DNA of 64,000 nucleotides from Sulfurovaceae bacterium (GCA_028714675.1 JAQTLV010000003.1:186001-250000); one strand, 5' to 3'; counted from the first letter of the stretch, positions 26,637 through 37,110 are shown. Numbers and translations are program-made. Notes: generated by a model from the letters alone, not told the origin.

Positions 26637-27242
26637 TTAAAATTGCGGCAATGGATCAAAAGGAAATATTTTATTAAGTTCTTTGTATATCTTACATCCA
26701 TTGGTATTGCCAAGGTCGCATGATTTGCCAGCATATTCTTTTGCAGTTGAGTAGTTTTGACGTACTATTTTACCATCATAGTAAGCATATGATACAAGAT
26801 TGCATGCATTTGCTTCTCCTAGGTTACAAGCGCTTATATAAAACTCGTTTGTTATAAGTAAATCTTTTTTGACACCATTGCCTTTTTTGTATGCTTCAGA
26901 AGCAAGTATGCATCCTTGAACTTTGCCAATATCACATGAAACATCAAGAAGTTTCAACCCAAATACTTTGTCTTGTTTATAACCACTTTTTTTATCTCCA
27001 GTATAATATAAATAACCAGCACTTAAACAAGTATCAGCACCTATAATATCACATCCTTTTCGGATAAAACTTTTTGACTGCTCATAGGTATCTGTATCAT
27101 GAGATGCACTAAAACACGATGAAGCGTTCCTGTCGATATTGCACTTAGTTGCATAATCAATAGTTGTAACATTATTGTCTGCAAATGCAATACTCACAGG
27201 AAGTAGTAATAAAATAATATTTTTAAGCATTTTTGTCCCCAT
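26637..27242 (-). CDS. Secreted Sel1-repeat (Hcp-like) protein
   Basis: The 201-residue protein has a signal peptide (about 1-21, ending AFA) and several Sel1-type repeats of about 36 residues, each with paired cysteines near GC..GxxxxC (for example GCDIIGADTCLSAGYLYY, GKVQGCILASEAYKKG, GEANACNLVSYAYYDG, GNTNGCKIY). The cysteine pattern matches the Helicobacter cysteine-rich (Hcp) family, in which disulfides staple the helical repeats. It acts in the periplasm or outside; the partner is unknown. It stands alone. Confidence 0.8.
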   Translation of the reverse strand: MGTKMLKNIILLLLPVSIAFADNNVTTIDYATKCNIDRNASSCFSASHDTDTYEQSKSFIRKGCDIIGADTCLSAGYLYYTGDKKSGYKQDKVFGLKLLDVSCDIGKVQGCILASEAYKKGNGVKKDLLITNEFYISACNLGEANACNLVSYAYYDGKIVRQNYSTAKEYAGKSCDLGNTNGCKIYKELNKIFPFDPLPQF

Positions 27243-27324
27243 TTTTATAATATTATACTAGATAAAATTATATTATTACATTTCCGAGATTAAGTTTTGG
27301 TTTTTTGGGAGAAATAAGAAATAC

Positions 27325-27365
27325 AGGGGTCATGTGACAATGACAACCTAAGTTTGTCTAACCCC
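27325..27365. repeat. REP-like imperfect hairpin
   Basis: GGGGT (27326-27330) and ACCCC (27361-27365) flank a second pairing, GACAA with TTGTC. The pattern resembles single-copy REP-type palindromes but no second copy was found in the window. It lies in a 180-nt gap with no gene. Confidence 0.3.
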
Positions 27366-27412
27366 ATCTTCCTAATATACTTTTAGTCTGAATTTAGTTG
27401 TAATCAAATAAT

Positions 27413-27428
27413 GGAGTAAAACTTGAGT
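27413..27428 (+). repeat. 16-nt direct repeat, copy 1
   Basis: GGAGTAAAACTTGAGT covers the ribosome site and TTG start of the gene at 27423. The identical sequence returns at 27752-27767, 339 nt away. Confidence 0.6.
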
Positions 27429-27749
27429 AAACTATATAAATTTTTACTATTTTGTTTGTTTGTTTTTTGGATATTTATATATTTTTGGGCTCATCAGAAG
27501 GTTGAATTTTCGCGCGACGGGCATGATTTGGCAATCATAATATTTTATCCAATTTATTTAGTTATATTATTATTTACAACGATTATATTTATTAAACACA
27601 TCAAGCAAAAAGAGAAGCTATTTTTATGGGAAATAGTCATTATTTCTATTCTTTGGATTATTGGGTTTATACCAATAGGCGATTATCCGTCAATTATACC
27701 ATTTGCATTAAAGGTTATTAATATGCTCATCATGCACCAAATAAGTTAA
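27423..27749 (+). CDS. Small membrane protein, unknown
   Basis: The 108-residue protein starts at TTG 27423 behind GGAG (spacing 6). It has three hydrophobic segments, about 5-22, 36-57 and 68-86, and a short polar loop with HQKVEFSRDGHD. No family is recognised. The gene lies between two copies of a 16-nt direct repeat that includes its own translation start, as if part of a tandem duplication or a mobile unit. Confidence 0.5.
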   Translation: MSKLYKFLLFCLFVFWIFIYFWAHQKVEFSRDGHDLAIIIFYPIYLVILLFTTIIFIKHIKQKEKLFLWEIVIISILWIIGFIPIGDYPSIIPFALKVINMLIMHQIS

Positions 27750-27751
27750 AA

Positions 27752-27767
27752 GGAGTAAAACTTGAGT
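27752..27767 (+). repeat. 16-nt direct repeat, copy 2
   Basis: Same GGAGTAAAACTTGAGT as 27413-27428, here after the gene. It would start an 18-codon frame (TTG at 27763), probably a remnant of a second copy and not a functional gene. Confidence 0.55.
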
Positions 27768-27871
27768 TGTCATCATTCTTTTGCTTTATCATATCTTAAT
27801 ATAATAGGCAAAATTTAAGTTCAAATCATTGTATCAATACTGATAAGAATGAAGTTTAACCAACCATTTGG

Positions 27872-27877
27872 TATAAT
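27872..27877 (+). promoter_or_regulatory. -10 element for efp
   Basis: TATAAT in TTTGGTATAATTAATA has a TG-like extension (GG) and lies 29 nt before efp. No -35 is seen, as is typical in this phylum. Confidence 0.55.
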
Positions 27878-27906
27878 TAATATATTTTATTAAACAAGGA
27901 GTAGTT

Positions 27907-28473
27907 ATGGCTACAATAGGCATGGGAGATATCAAGAAGGGTGTTAGGCTTGAGCTTGATGGAAACCCTTATAAAGTTATAGAGTTCCAACATGTAAAAC
28001 CAGGTAAAGGTGCAGCATTTGTTAGATGCAAAATTAAACATTTGAGTTCTGGAAAAGTTATAGAGAAAACTATTCACGCAGGGGATAAATTTGAAGTTCC
28101 TGCGTTAGAGCAAAAAACTATGCAATATCTTTATGATGATGGTGAATTTTTGCAATTTATGGATAATGAAAGCTTTGAACAAGTTGGTCTTACAAAAGAA
28201 CAAGTTGGGGAAGATACATTTAGCTTTATGGTTGATGGAATGAATGCTGATATACTTTTTCACAATGGTAAAGCAATATCAGTTGAGATACCTCAAACAG
28301 TTGTACTTAAAGTAGTAGAAACTCCACCAAACTTCAAGGGTGACAGTCAAGGCGGTAAAAAACCTGCAACTTTAGAGAGTGGTGCAGTAGTTCAAGTTCC
28401 TTTCCATGTACTTGAAGGAGATATGATAAAAGTCGATACTGTTGAGGGTGTTTATTTAGAAAAAGCTAAGTAA
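27907..28473 (+). CDS. efp: Elongation factor P
   Basis: The 188-residue protein has the three beta-barrel domains of EF-P. The conserved loop PGKG (residues 32-35) carries Lys34, the residue that receives beta-lysyl modification in enzymes with EpmA/EpmB. It rescues ribosomes stalled at proline runs. AAGGAGTAGTT precedes the ATG. A DJ-1-like gene follows 17 nt downstream and is probably co-transcribed. Confidence 0.97.
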   Translation: MATIGMGDIKKGVRLELDGNPYKVIEFQHVKPGKGAAFVRCKIKHLSSGKVIEKTIHAGDKFEVPALEQKTMQYLYDDGEFLQFMDNESFEQVGLTKEQVGEDTFSFMVDGMNADILFHNGKAISVEIPQTVVLKVVETPPNFKGDSQGGKKPATLESGAVVQVPFHVLEGDMIKVDTVEGVYLEKAK

Positions 28474-28490
28474 TATTTAAAGGGATTGTT

Positions 28491-29054
28491 ATGGCAAAAG
28501 TTCTAGTTCCACTTGCAGAAGGTTTTGAAGAGATTGAAGCAGTAAGTCTTATTGATATAATGAGAAGAGGCGGCATAGAAGTTGATATAGCATATCTTGG
28601 TGGCGATTTTGTCAGCGATTTAGTCGTAGGTGCGAATGGTATAGCAATCCAAGCAAATATAGATATAAATATTTGTTCAAGCTATGATTATGATATGATA
28701 GTGCTTCCTGGTGGATCTGGCGGTACAAATAGACTTGCTCAAAATGTTAAAGTTCAAACACTCCTAAAAGAGTTTAAAGAAAGCAATAAACACATAGGCG
28801 CTATATGTGCCGCTCCTTTTGCACTTCATGTTGCTGGAGTATTAAATTATAATTATACTTGCTATCCACCTACTCATGAACAGATAAGACCTGAGGGTTA
28901 TACAGATAAAGAAAAAGTAGTGTATGACGGCAAAGTAATGACTTCTCGTGGTCCTGCTACTGCTATATGTTTTGGACTAGAGATAGTTAAAACTTTAGTT
29001 GGTATCGAAACTTACGAAATGGTAAAAAGCAGAACTCTTAGCGATTTTTGCTAA
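28491..29054 (+). CDS. DJ-1/PfpI-family protein
   Basis: This 187-residue protein matches the DJ-1 branch: EGFEEIEAVSLIDIMRRGGIEVD (residues 9 onward, with the conserved Glu), then VLPGG and the nucleophile elbow GAICAAP (about 103-109) with its cysteine, followed by HVAG. Homologues include YajL and human DJ-1, proposed as deglycases or chaperones, although that activity is debated. It follows efp closely. Confidence 0.87.
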   Translation: MAKVLVPLAEGFEEIEAVSLIDIMRRGGIEVDIAYLGGDFVSDLVVGANGIAIQANIDINICSSYDYDMIVLPGGSGGTNRLAQNVKVQTLLKEFKESNKHIGAICAAPFALHVAGVLNYNYTCYPPTHEQIRPEGYTDKEKVVYDGKVMTSRGPATAICFGLEIVKTLVGIETYEMVKSRTLSDFC

Positions 29055-29069
29055 GCATTCCATCTCAAA

Positions 29070-29936
29070 CTATTTATAATTTGCTATAGCTTTCTTTATA
29101 GTAGGCAACATTCGCAATGCTGCTTTTTCACCTTCCAAGATAGCTTGATGTTTTGAATCAAATGATACAGAGCTAAGTCTGTCAAGGTCTGGTCTTATGA
29201 CAATATTTGCTTTTTTAAGTTCATTGTTTAGTGCCACTTGGCTCATGATATTTATACTTTGGTCAAGTGTTTGAAGCAAGCCGCTAACCCCACTTTTTGG
29301 TTTCGCTGATATATCAATAGCTATAACTATATCCGCACCCATTTTACGTGCAGCACTTACTGGTACTGGCTGTGTAAGACCACCATCAACATAAAAATTA
29401 CTACCTATTTTTACAGGTTGAAATATATTTGGTACACTTGCACTTGCCCTAACGGCTTGTCCAGTATTCCCAGAAACAAATATAGCTGTTGCCCCTGTAT
29501 TTTTATTTGTAGCAACAATTCCTAGTGGAATTTTAAGATTTTGTATTTGTCTGTTTTGTACTGATTTGTTTATAAAATTTTGTAATGCAATACCTTTGAT
29601 AAAGCCATCAGTTGATAATGTAAAATCCATCAATCCATCTGCTTCCAAATCCATTGCTTTTTGTTGAAGTTCTATACTATTCATTCCTGATGCATAAAGA
29701 CTTCCAATTACAGCTCCAGCACTTGTACCTGTGATAATATCTGCTTTGATGCCATTTTGCTCTAATACTTTTATAACACCTATATGAGCAAATCCTTTTG
29801 CTGCACCTCCACCAAATGCAAGTGCAATTTTTGGTTTTTTATATACTGGTTTTGGTACAACAATACTTTTTTGAGTTTCTCCACATCCTGCGAGAAATAA
29901 CATCAAAGAGAGTAAAAATATATTTATAATTTTCAT
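29070..29936 (-). CDS. Patatin-like phospholipase lipoprotein
   Basis: The frame is open from 30095, but ATG 29936 with AAAGGG upstream and a lipoprotein signal (LAGC near residue 18) gives the likely 288-residue protein. It has the patatin features: oxyanion loop GGGAAKGFAHIG, nucleophile GTSAG (Ser in G-x-S-x-G) and DGG with the catalytic Asp. It is probably a membrane-anchored lipid acyl hydrolase facing the periplasm, resembling RssA-type proteins. The upstream part would overlap the divergent TSUP gene, which supports the shorter form. Confidence 0.87.
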   Translation of the reverse strand: MKIINIFLLSLMLFLAGCGETQKSIVVPKPVYKKPKIALAFGGGAAKGFAHIGVIKVLEQNGIKADIITGTSAGAVIGSLYASGMNSIELQQKAMDLEADGLMDFTLSTDGFIKGIALQNFINKSVQNRQIQNLKIPLGIVATNKNTGATAIFVSGNTGQAVRASASVPNIFQPVKIGSNFYVDGGLTQPVPVSAARKMGADIVIAIDISAKPKSGVSGLLQTLDQSINIMSQVALNNELKKANIVIRPDLDRLSSVSFDSKHQAILEGEKAALRMLPTIKKAIANYK

Positions 29937-30001
29937 TACAACCCTTTTTAGTTTTAATATGCAATTATACGATAAAAGTTTATAGATGCTCTTATTTATG
30001 G

Positions 30002-30007
30002 TATAAT
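30002..30007 (+). promoter_or_regulatory. -10 element for the TSUP gene
   Basis: TATAAT lies 26 nt before the TSUP start, in the 97-nt spacer between the divergent patatin and TSUP genes. Confidence 0.45.
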
Positions 30008-30033
30008 ATTGTCTTAATTTTTGGAGTTTATAA

Positions 30034-30768
30034 ATGGAAATATTGCTTATAATAGTTGGTGTTTTTGTTGGGATACTATCTGGTTTTTTTGGCATAGGTG
30101 GTGGAACAGCAAGTGTACCGATATTGCTTTATATGGGGTTTGATATAAAGCAAGCCATCGCCATATCCGTATTTCAAATGCTTATGAGTTCCATTTTTGG
30201 ATTTTATCTTCATAGAAAAAATCAAACATATGATCCAGCTAAAAAAGTATATTTTGGACTAGGTGGGATACTAGGTGCTATACTAGGTGCGTATCTGGTT
30301 AAAGTACTTGATTACAAAGTTCTTGAGTATCTATTTCTAGGAGTAGTAGTATTTACTCTTATTAAACTTTTTTTATCAAATCCAGAGCCAAAAAGAGATG
30401 AGATTTACAATCCATATCTATATGCTCTTATAGGTTCTGGTATCGGTATTTTTTCAGGAATGCTGGGCGTGGGAGGATCCATTCTTATGACTCCTATATT
30501 GGTTAGTTTTTTAGGATTTTCACTTAAAAAATCATCAGCAGTTGGACTATTTTTTGTAATGTTTTCATCGTTTTCATCGTTTATCTCATTGTCTTATTTG
30601 GGACTTATGGATTATAAACATGGATTATTGTTGGGAATAGGTTCACTAATAGGTATCTGGGTAGGCATATGGATGCTCAAAAAAATTAAAGTAACTCACT
30701 ATAAAACAATTATGGTTTTGTTTTATGTATTTATACTTGTGATAACAGTAAATAAAATTTTAGGATAA
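30034..30768 (+). CDS. TSUP (TauE/SafE) family membrane exporter
   Basis: The 244-residue protein has about seven or eight membrane helices and the two family repeats: GFFGIGGGTASVPIL (about 17-31) and GMLGVGGSILMTPIL (about 143-157). These are the signature of TSUP transporters, which export sulfite, sulfoacetate or other anions; the substrate is not known here. It stands 2 nt before uvrA, so both may be on one transcript. GGAG precedes the start. Confidence 0.9.
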   Translation: MEILLIIVGVFVGILSGFFGIGGGTASVPILLYMGFDIKQAIAISVFQMLMSSIFGFYLHRKNQTYDPAKKVYFGLGGILGAILGAYLVKVLDYKVLEYLFLGVVVFTLIKLFLSNPEPKRDEIYNPYLYALIGSGIGIFSGMLGVGGSILMTPILVSFLGFSLKKSSAVGLFFVMFSSFSSFISLSYLGLMDYKHGLLLGIGSLIGIWVGIWMLKKIKVTHYKTIMVLFYVFILVITVNKILG

Positions 30769-30770
30769 AT

Positions 30771-33584
30771 ATGGATAGTATCAAAGTTTATGGAGCAAGA
30801 GAAAACAATCTCAAAAATATTTCTCTAGAGGTGCCTAAAAATAAACTTGTTGTTGTAACAGGACTTAGTGGAAGTGGAAAATCAACATTGGCTTTTTCTA
30901 CTCTTTATGCAGAAGGCCAAAGAAGATATATAGAGTCTCTTTCATCTTATGCAAGACAGTTTTTAGGACGAGTTGGCAAACCTGATGTAGATAAAATTGA
31001 AGGACTTACTCCAGCAATAGCAATTGATCAAAAAACAACATCTAAAAATCCAAGATCTACGGTTGGAACTATTACCGAAATTTATGATTATCTTAGACTT
31101 CTTTTTGCTAGAGTTGGGAAACAATATTGTCATGAGTGCGGAAAGCCAATATCTTCTATGAGTGCTAGTGACATTATAAATGAAGTTTTGAAGCTCCCAG
31201 AAGATAGCAAGGTAGTTATACTTGCACCTCTTGTTAAAGAAAAGAAAGGTTCATTTACGGAGATGTTGGAATCTCTACGCCATAAAGGATATGTTAGAGC
31301 TATAGTAGATGGTGTTATGGTAAGGCTTGATGAAGAGATAGAGTTAAGTAAAACAAAAAAACATACTATAAAAGTTGTTATTGATAGAGTTGTTATTCAT
31401 AGTGATAATAAAGAGAGAATAGCAAGTGATGTTGAAAAAGCATTAAAAGAGAGTTATGGAGAAGTTGAGATAGAGATATCAAATCACGAAGAAGTTGGAG
31501 TTGATAGTCAATATCTTCACTACTCTGAGCATTTAGCATGTTTTGATTGTAAGATTAGTTTTGAGCCACTGGAGCCTGTAAGTTTTTCTTTTAACTCGCC
31601 AAAAGGTGCTTGTAATACTTGTGATGGGTTGGGAATTAGATATGTTTTAGATCTTAAAAAAATCATAGATAGTTCTATTAGTATCGACAAAGGTGCAATC
31701 AAAATAGTTTATGGTTTTAATAAAAGCTATTATGCTAAATTTTTAAATGCTTTTTGTGAATCACAAGAAATAAATATACATAAACCATATGAAGAGCTTG
31801 AAGAATTTGAAAAAAAAGCTATACTTTATGGAAATTCTGAAATTGTAAATTTTACTTGGAAAAGACATGCTCTTAGACGAGAATGGCCAGGAATTGTTAG
31901 AATAGCCTATGATATGTTTAAAGATGAGAGAGATTTAGCTGAGTATATGACCGAAAAGGTTTGTGATAGATGTAACGGCAATAGACTATCACCGCAAGCA
32001 CTATCTGTAAAAATAGGCGATAAAAATATATCTTGGGTTGTGAGCCAACCAATCGAAGACACATATAAGTTTTTTCAAGATAAGAAAAACTTTGATTCTT
32101 TAACTTCTCAACAAGTTAAAATATCCGAACCAATTTTACGGGAAATCAATGAAAGACTATTTTTTCTATATGATGTTGGGCTAGGGTATCTTAGCTTAAA
32201 TCGTGATGCTAGAACTATTTCAGGTGGCGAAGCACAGAGAATAAGGATAGCCTCACAAATAGGTTCAGGTCTTACGGGCGTTATGTATGTTCTTGATGAG
32301 CCTAGCATTGGACTTCACGAAAGAGATACCATGAAGCTTATCAGGACTCTAAAATCTCTTCAAGCAAAAGGCAATAGTGTCATAGTTGTTGAGCACGATA
32401 AAGAAACGATACTAAATGCCGATTATGTTATAGACATTGGTCCTGGTGCTGGAGAGTATGGTGGAGAGATAGTATTTAATGGAAATTTGGAAAAATTAAA
32501 AAAAGCAAAAACATTAACAGCAGACTATCTATTTGGCAGAAAAAAAATAGACTATAAACATGACAGAACACAGGATAAATTTATAGAGATAAAAAATGTA
32601 ACATTGAATAATATTTCAAATTTATCTGCAAAAATACCTCTTAGTAATTTCGTTTGTATTACAGGAGTTAGTGGAAGTGGGAAAAGCTCATTGATACTTC
32701 AAACACTTTTGCCTACAGCACTTGAGATTTTAAATCGTGCAAGAAAAGTAAACAAAGTAGATGGTGTAGAAATAGTTGGGTTAGAAGAACTTGACAAAGT
32801 AATATATCTTGACCAAAATCCAATAGGAAGAACGCCTAGAAGTAATCCAGCTACATACACTGGCATAATGGATGAGATTAGAAAGCTTTTTGCCTCAACA
32901 AAAGAAGCAAAGCTTAGAGGTTATCAAATCGGAAGATTTTCTTTTAATGTAAAAGGCGGCAGATGTGAAAAATGTCAAGGCGATGGAGAGATAAAAATAG
33001 AGATGCACTTTTTGCCTGATGTAATGGTGCGATGTGATAGTTGTGGAGGAAAAAGATACAATCAACAAACTTTAGAAGTTTTGTATAGAGGCAAAAGTAT
33101 AGCAGATGTTCTAGCTATGAGTGTAACCGAAGCATTGGAATTTTTCAAAGCTGTTCCAGCTGTTTTTGTAAAACTTAGTACACTTGAGGCTGTAGGCCTT
33201 GGTTATATAAAGCTTGGACAAAATGCAACAACTCTTAGTGGCGGAGAAGCTCAAAGAATAAAATTAAGTAAAGAGTTGAGCCGTAAAGATACAGGAAGTA
33301 CACTTTATATTCTAGATGAGCCTACAACAGGACTTCATTTTGCTGATGTTGATAGGCTTACAGGCGTACTTCATCATTTAGTCGAACTTGGCAATAGCGT
33401 AGTGGTTATAGAACACAATTTAGATATCATAAAAAATGCAGATTATATTATAGATATGGGACCAGAAGGTGGAAATAAAGGCGGTGAGATAATAGATATT
33501 GGAACACCAGCAGAACTTATGAAAAACTATAAAAAAAGCGGAAGTTACACTGGAGAATATTTAGCAAAAGAGCTTGAGAGCTAA
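30771..33584 (+). CDS. uvrA: Excinuclease ABC subunit A
   Basis: This 937-residue protein is full length. It has two ABC ATPase modules: Walker [11 protein letters not shown] (about 31-40) and [10 protein letters not shown] (about 637), two signatures LSGGEAQRI (one with [10 protein letters not shown] near 484, one near 823) and zinc-finger cysteines (CHEC near 117, CFDC with CNTC, and CEKC with CDSC near 730). It finds damaged DNA in nucleotide excision repair with UvrB and UvrC. Confidence 0.97.
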   Translation: MDSIKVYGARENNLKNISLEVPKNKLVVVTGLSGSGKSTLAFSTLYAEGQRRYIESLSSYARQFLGRVGKPDVDKIEGLTPAIAIDQKTTSKNPRSTVGTITEIYDYLRLLFARVGKQYCHECGKPISSMSASDIINEVLKLPEDSKVVILAPLVKEKKGSFTEMLESLRHKGYVRAIVDGVMVRLDEEIELSKTKKHTIKVVIDRVVIHSDNKERIASDVEKALKESYGEVEIEISNHEEVGVDSQYLHYSEHLACFDCKISFEPLEPVSFSFNSPKGACNTCDGLGIRYVLDLKKIIDSSISIDKGAIKIVYGFNKSYYAKFLNAFCESQEINIHKPYEELEEFEKKAILYGNSEIVNFTWKRHALRREWPGIVRIAYDMFKDERDLAEYMTEKVCDRCNGNRLSPQALSVKIGDKNISWVVSQPIEDTYKFFQDKKNFDSLTSQQVKISEPILREINERLFFLYDVGLGYLSLNRDARTISGGEAQRIRIASQIGSGLTGVMYVLDEPSIGLHERDTMKLIRTLKSLQAKGNSVIVVEHDKETILNADYVIDIGPGAGEYGGEIVFNGNLEKLKKAKTLTADYLFGRKKIDYKHDRTQDKFIEIKNVTLNNISNLSAKIPLSNFVCITGVSGSGKSSLILQTLLPTALEILNRARKVNKVDGVEIVGLEELDKVIYLDQNPIGRTPRSNPATYTGIMDEIRKLFASTKEAKLRGYQIGRFSFNVKGGRCEKCQGDGEIKIEMHFLPDVMVRCDSCGGKRYNQQTLEVLYRGKSIADVLAMSVTEALEFFKAVPAVFVKLSTLEAVGLGYIKLGQNATTLSGGEAQRIKLSKELSRKDTGSTLYILDEPTTGLHFADVDRLTGVLHHLVELGNSVVVIEHNLDIIKNADYIIDMGPEGGNKGGEIIDIGTPAELMKNYKKSGSYTGEYLAKELES

Positions 33585-33648
33585 TTATTAATCCAATTAA
33601 CATTTTTCTTATATCCAAAAGGGTAAAATAGAAATAAAAAGAAGCTTG

Positions 33649-36342
33649 ATGAAAACAGTTACTATTATAGATACTTTTGGATATTTTTTCCGCTCATATT
33701 ATGCACTTCCAGCACTCAGAAATAGTGATGGATTTCCAACTGGACTTTTAACAGGTTTTATAAATCTTATAGATTCTTTAAGAAGAGAGCATGCAACGGA
33801 CTATATAGTTTTTGCACTTGATAGTAAGGGCGATACTTTTAGAAAAGATATATATGATGCCTATAAAGCAAACAGACAAGCACCACCAGAAGATTTAACT
33901 CTACAACTCCCAATTGCTATAGAGTGGATAGAAAAGATGGGATTTGCAAATATCTCCATAGATAAATATGAAGCAGATGACATCATAGCAACCATAACTA
34001 ATTTGGCAAAAAAAGATGGAATAAGAGTTAGAATCGTTTCACACGATAAAGATCTGTATCAACTTATAGATGATGGGGTTGTTGTTCTTTATGATAGTGT
34101 CAAAAAGTGTGAAATAGATGAAGCTGGCTGTGTGGAAAAATTTGGCATAAATCCAAAAGATTTTATAAATTTTCAAGCAATACTTGGCGATAGTTCGGAC
34201 AATGTTCCAGGGGTTAAAGGGATAGGACAAAAAGGTGCTAGTGAGCTTATAAATAAGTATCATACACTAGAAGCCATTTATGAAGATATACAAAATGCTG
34301 GAACACCAAGGATGCAGAATTTGCTAATAGAAAGCAAGGAAAGTGCATTTATGTCAAGAGAACTTGTTACCATGAAACAAGATATTTTCGACACTTGTGA
34401 TTGGAATAATTTTAAGTTTGAAGATAAAAATTATTTAGCTTGTTTGGTAAGTGAATTTGAAAGATATGAAATGAGACAAGCCCTCAAAAAAGCTGAAATC
34501 AAAAAACCAAGCGAAACTCCAGATTGTATTATCATAGAAGATAAAAAACATCAATTATCTTTTGAAGCTATCACTCTTGATACAAATGAAAAATTAAATA
34601 GTGTTATATCAAAATTAAATAAAGACACATTAGTAGCATTTGATACTGAAACTACATCGCTTGATACAAAAGAGGCGAATTTGGTTGGTTTTAGTTTTTG
34701 TCTTGATGATAAAAAAGCATATTATATTCCAGTGGGACATAGTTATTTGGGCGTTGGAGATCAAGTTGGTGTAGATGATGCATTAGGCGCAATAGAGCAA
34801 ATATTAAAATGTAAAGTGGTTGGTCAAAATCTAAAATTTGATTTATCTCTGCTTTACAATAGATTTGATTTCAAAGAGATAACACCATATGCCGATACTA
34901 TGATACTCGCATGGTTATCCAATCCAGCAAAAAGAGCTGGATTGGATTTTTTAGCAAAAGATTATTTTAACTATGACATGAAATCTTTTAGTGATACGGT
35001 TAAAAAAGGCGAAAACTTTTCAAGTGTTTCTATTGAAGATGCCACATTTTATGCTGCAGAAGATGCATGGATGACATATCTTCTTTATCATGCAATAAAT
35101 AAAAAAATTGAATTAGCATCACTTGAACAATTAAAAATAGAAGCAAAAAATGTTGAATATCCATTTATAAATGTACTTGCAAAAATGGAGAGTATTGGCA
35201 TAAAAGTAGATTTAAATAAACTTGCGGAATTGAAAACTGGGTTATCTGCCAAAATAGAACTTTTGACAAAAGAAATATATGATTTATGTGGAAGTGAATT
35301 TAATATTAGGTCCACTCAACAACTTGGCGTTATTTTATTTCAAAATTTAGGACTCAAAGGCGGCAAAAAAACCAAAACAGGATATAGTACAAACGAGGCC
35401 GTGTTAGAGAGCTTAAAAGACGAACATCCTGTTGTCGAAAAACTACTTGAATATAGAGAATATACAAAACTATTATCAACTTATGTTGAGCCTCTTTTGA
35501 TTCTTGGTGCAAAAGATAAAAATAACAGAATATATACATCATTTCTGCAAACTGGGACAACTACTGGAAGACTTAGCTCTAAAGATCCAAATTTACAAAA
35601 TATACCAGTTAGAAGCGAACTTGGCAGAAGCATAAGAGAGGCTTTCGTAGCAAAAGAGGGATATAAACTTGTAAGTATTGACTATTCACAAATAGAGCTT
35701 AGATTGCTTGCTCATTTTTCACAAGATAAAGCTTTGCTTGATGCCTTTAATTCTGGACATGATATACATCTAGCAACTGCTATAAAACTTTTTGGTGAAG
35801 AGTTCGCAAAAGAAAAAAGACATATAGCAAAATCTATAAACTTTGGACTTTTATATGGTATGGGACCAAGAAAGTTATCAAGAGAATTAAACATCTCTCA
35901 AGATGAAGCCAAAGAGATAATAACAAACTATTTCAAGACTTTCGCTACTGCAAAGCATTTTCTTGATTCTATAGAAGAAAATGTAAAGCATAATGGTTAT
36001 GTAGAAACACTACTTGGGCGAAGAAGATTTTTTGACTATGATAATGCAAATGGGATGGAAAAGGCAGCATATCTCAGAGAGGGCACAAATACTAGATTCC
36101 AAGGAAGTGCAGCGGATCTCATAAAAATGTCTATGATAGAGATTGATACACTTATAGCAGAAGATGGGCTTGATGCATTTTTATTGCTTCAAATTCACGA
36201 TGAACTTATATTTGAGGTAAAAATAGATAAAGCAGAAGAGCTTAGTAAAAGATTTTCTCATGTTATGGAAAACATATATGAGCTAGATGTTCCTCTGGAA
36301 TGTTCTATAAGTATTGGAGATAATTGGGGAGAATTGAAGTAA
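33649..36342 (+). CDS. polA: DNA polymerase I
   Basis: The 897-residue enzyme has a 5'-3' exonuclease domain (about 1-290), a 3'-5' exonuclease domain whose catalytic residues are intact (FDTETTSLD near 329, NLKFDLSLL, AAEDAWMT) and a polymerase domain: motif A SIDYSQIELR (about 677), KSINFGLLYGMG (about 727) and motif C IHDELIFEV (about 850). A TTG sits just before ATG 33649. The proofreading site is complete, which is not so in all bacteria. A small gene starts directly at its stop. Confidence 0.95.
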   Translation: MKTVTIIDTFGYFFRSYYALPALRNSDGFPTGLLTGFINLIDSLRREHATDYIVFALDSKGDTFRKDIYDAYKANRQAPPEDLTLQLPIAIEWIEKMGFANISIDKYEADDIIATITNLAKKDGIRVRIVSHDKDLYQLIDDGVVVLYDSVKKCEIDEAGCVEKFGINPKDFINFQAILGDSSDNVPGVKGIGQKGASELINKYHTLEAIYEDIQNAGTPRMQNLLIESKESAFMSRELVTMKQDIFDTCDWNNFKFEDKNYLACLVSEFERYEMRQALKKAEIKKPSETPDCIIIEDKKHQLSFEAITLDTNEKLNSVISKLNKDTLVAFDTETTSLDTKEANLVGFSFCLDDKKAYYIPVGHSYLGVGDQVGVDDALGAIEQILKCKVVGQNLKFDLSLLYNRFDFKEITPYADTMILAWLSNPAKRAGLDFLAKDYFNYDMKSFSDTVKKGENFSSVSIEDATFYAAEDAWMTYLLYHAINKKIELASLEQLKIEAKNVEYPFINVLAKMESIGIKVDLNKLAELKTGLSAKIELLTKEIYDLCGSEFNIRSTQQLGVILFQNLGLKGGKKTKTGYSTNEAVLESLKDEHPVVEKLLEYREYTKLLSTYVEPLLILGAKDKNNRIYTSFLQTGTTTGRLSSKDPNLQNIPVRSELGRSIREAFVAKEGYKLVSIDYSQIELRLLAHFSQDKALLDAFNSGHDIHLATAIKLFGEEFAKEKRHIAKSINFGLLYGMGPRKLSRELNISQDEAKEIITNYFKTFATAKHFLDSIEENVKHNGYVETLLGRRRFFDYDNANGMEKAAYLREGTNTRFQGSAADLIKMSMIEIDTLIAEDGLDAFLLLQIHDELIFEVKIDKAEELSKRFSHVMENIYELDVPLECSISIGDNWGELK

Positions 36343-36543
36343 ATGGCAAGTGGATGGGGATGTCAGTATCTGAGCAAAACTGATAAAGAGACTGAGTGGT
36401 GTATGCTTCTTAAGCACAAGTGTGATCCTGGATGTAAAGGTTGTGTACTTTATAGTGCAGGAGTTTTTAGCAACACAAAACCAAATATAGAAGAGACAAG
36501 AAAACCAAAAAATAGAAGCGATAATCCACTTGGTAAAAAATGA
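36343..36543 (+). CDS. Small cysteine-rich protein, unknown
   Basis: The 66-residue product starts at ATG 36343 right after the polA stop, with GGGGAGAATTGAAG (inside polA) as ribosome site. It has six cysteines near the N-terminal half: C7, C20, CDPGCKGC (about 27-34), a pattern that suggests metal or iron-sulfur binding, and a basic polar tail. No family is recognised. The next gene on the other strand also encodes a cysteine-rich protein and they converge with 0 nt between. Confidence 0.55.
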   Translation: MASGWGCQYLSKTDKETEWCMLLKHKCDPGCKGCVLYSAGVFSNTKPNIEETRKPKNRSDNPLGKK

Positions 36544-36972
36544 TTAGTCGATAATATAATCTTCTATATCTATATTATCATTTTCAAGTATAAAATCTTT
36601 TGGATTTACCCCAATATTTTTTGCACTTTCATTGTTGTTGGTTATCAATGGGTGCCAATTTGGTAGTGGAAGATTTTGATCTATCAATCTATATGCACAA
36701 GTAGATGGTAACCAATCATAAGCTGAAACATCATTTGGCGTCAACTTTACACATTGTGGTACTATTTTAAATCTATTTTCATAATCGGCACATTTTTTAT
36801 TTTGCAAATCATAATTTTTACAAACAACACAAGTCGTTGCAATGCTGTCATCATACATTATAACTCTATGCAAACAGCAAAGACCACAATTATCACATAA
36901 TGCTTCCCATTCATCCGTGGTCATTTCTTTAAGAGTTTTTGTTTCCCAAAAATTTTTCACTATATTTTCCAT
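36544..36972 (-). CDS. YcgN/YkgJ-family (UPF0260) cysteine-cluster protein
   Basis: This 142-residue protein has the YcgN pattern: FWETKTLKEMTTDEWEALCDNCGLCC (about 9-35; the key part is CDNCGLCC), then CVVCKNYD, KCADYENR, QCVKLTP, and DWLPSTCAYRLI. These cysteines are typical of the CxxCxxCC zinc or iron-sulfur family; function is unknown. It is encoded opposite the polA operon. Confidence 0.85.
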   Translation of the reverse strand: MENIVKNFWETKTLKEMTTDEWEALCDNCGLCCLHRVIMYDDSIATTCVVCKNYDLQNKKCADYENRFKIVPQCVKLTPNDVSAYDWLPSTCAYRLIDQNLPLPNWHPLITNNNESAKNIGVNPKDFILENDNIDIEDYIID

Positions 36973-37110
36973 AATATGAGTTTAGCAAAAAAATATAATT
37001 TCTAACAATAGATACGAGTATTTTAAAATGTAAATTTTTTGTAAAGATTTGTATTTTTGAATTTTACAACTAAGCCTTATAGTTTCATATATAAACTAAA
37101 AGGAGTCAAA

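Noticed and set aside
26567-26641. 24-codon GTG-started frame in the gap before the Sel1-repeat gene
   Set aside because: Too short, no ribosome site and no pattern; may be a chance frame or a remnant.
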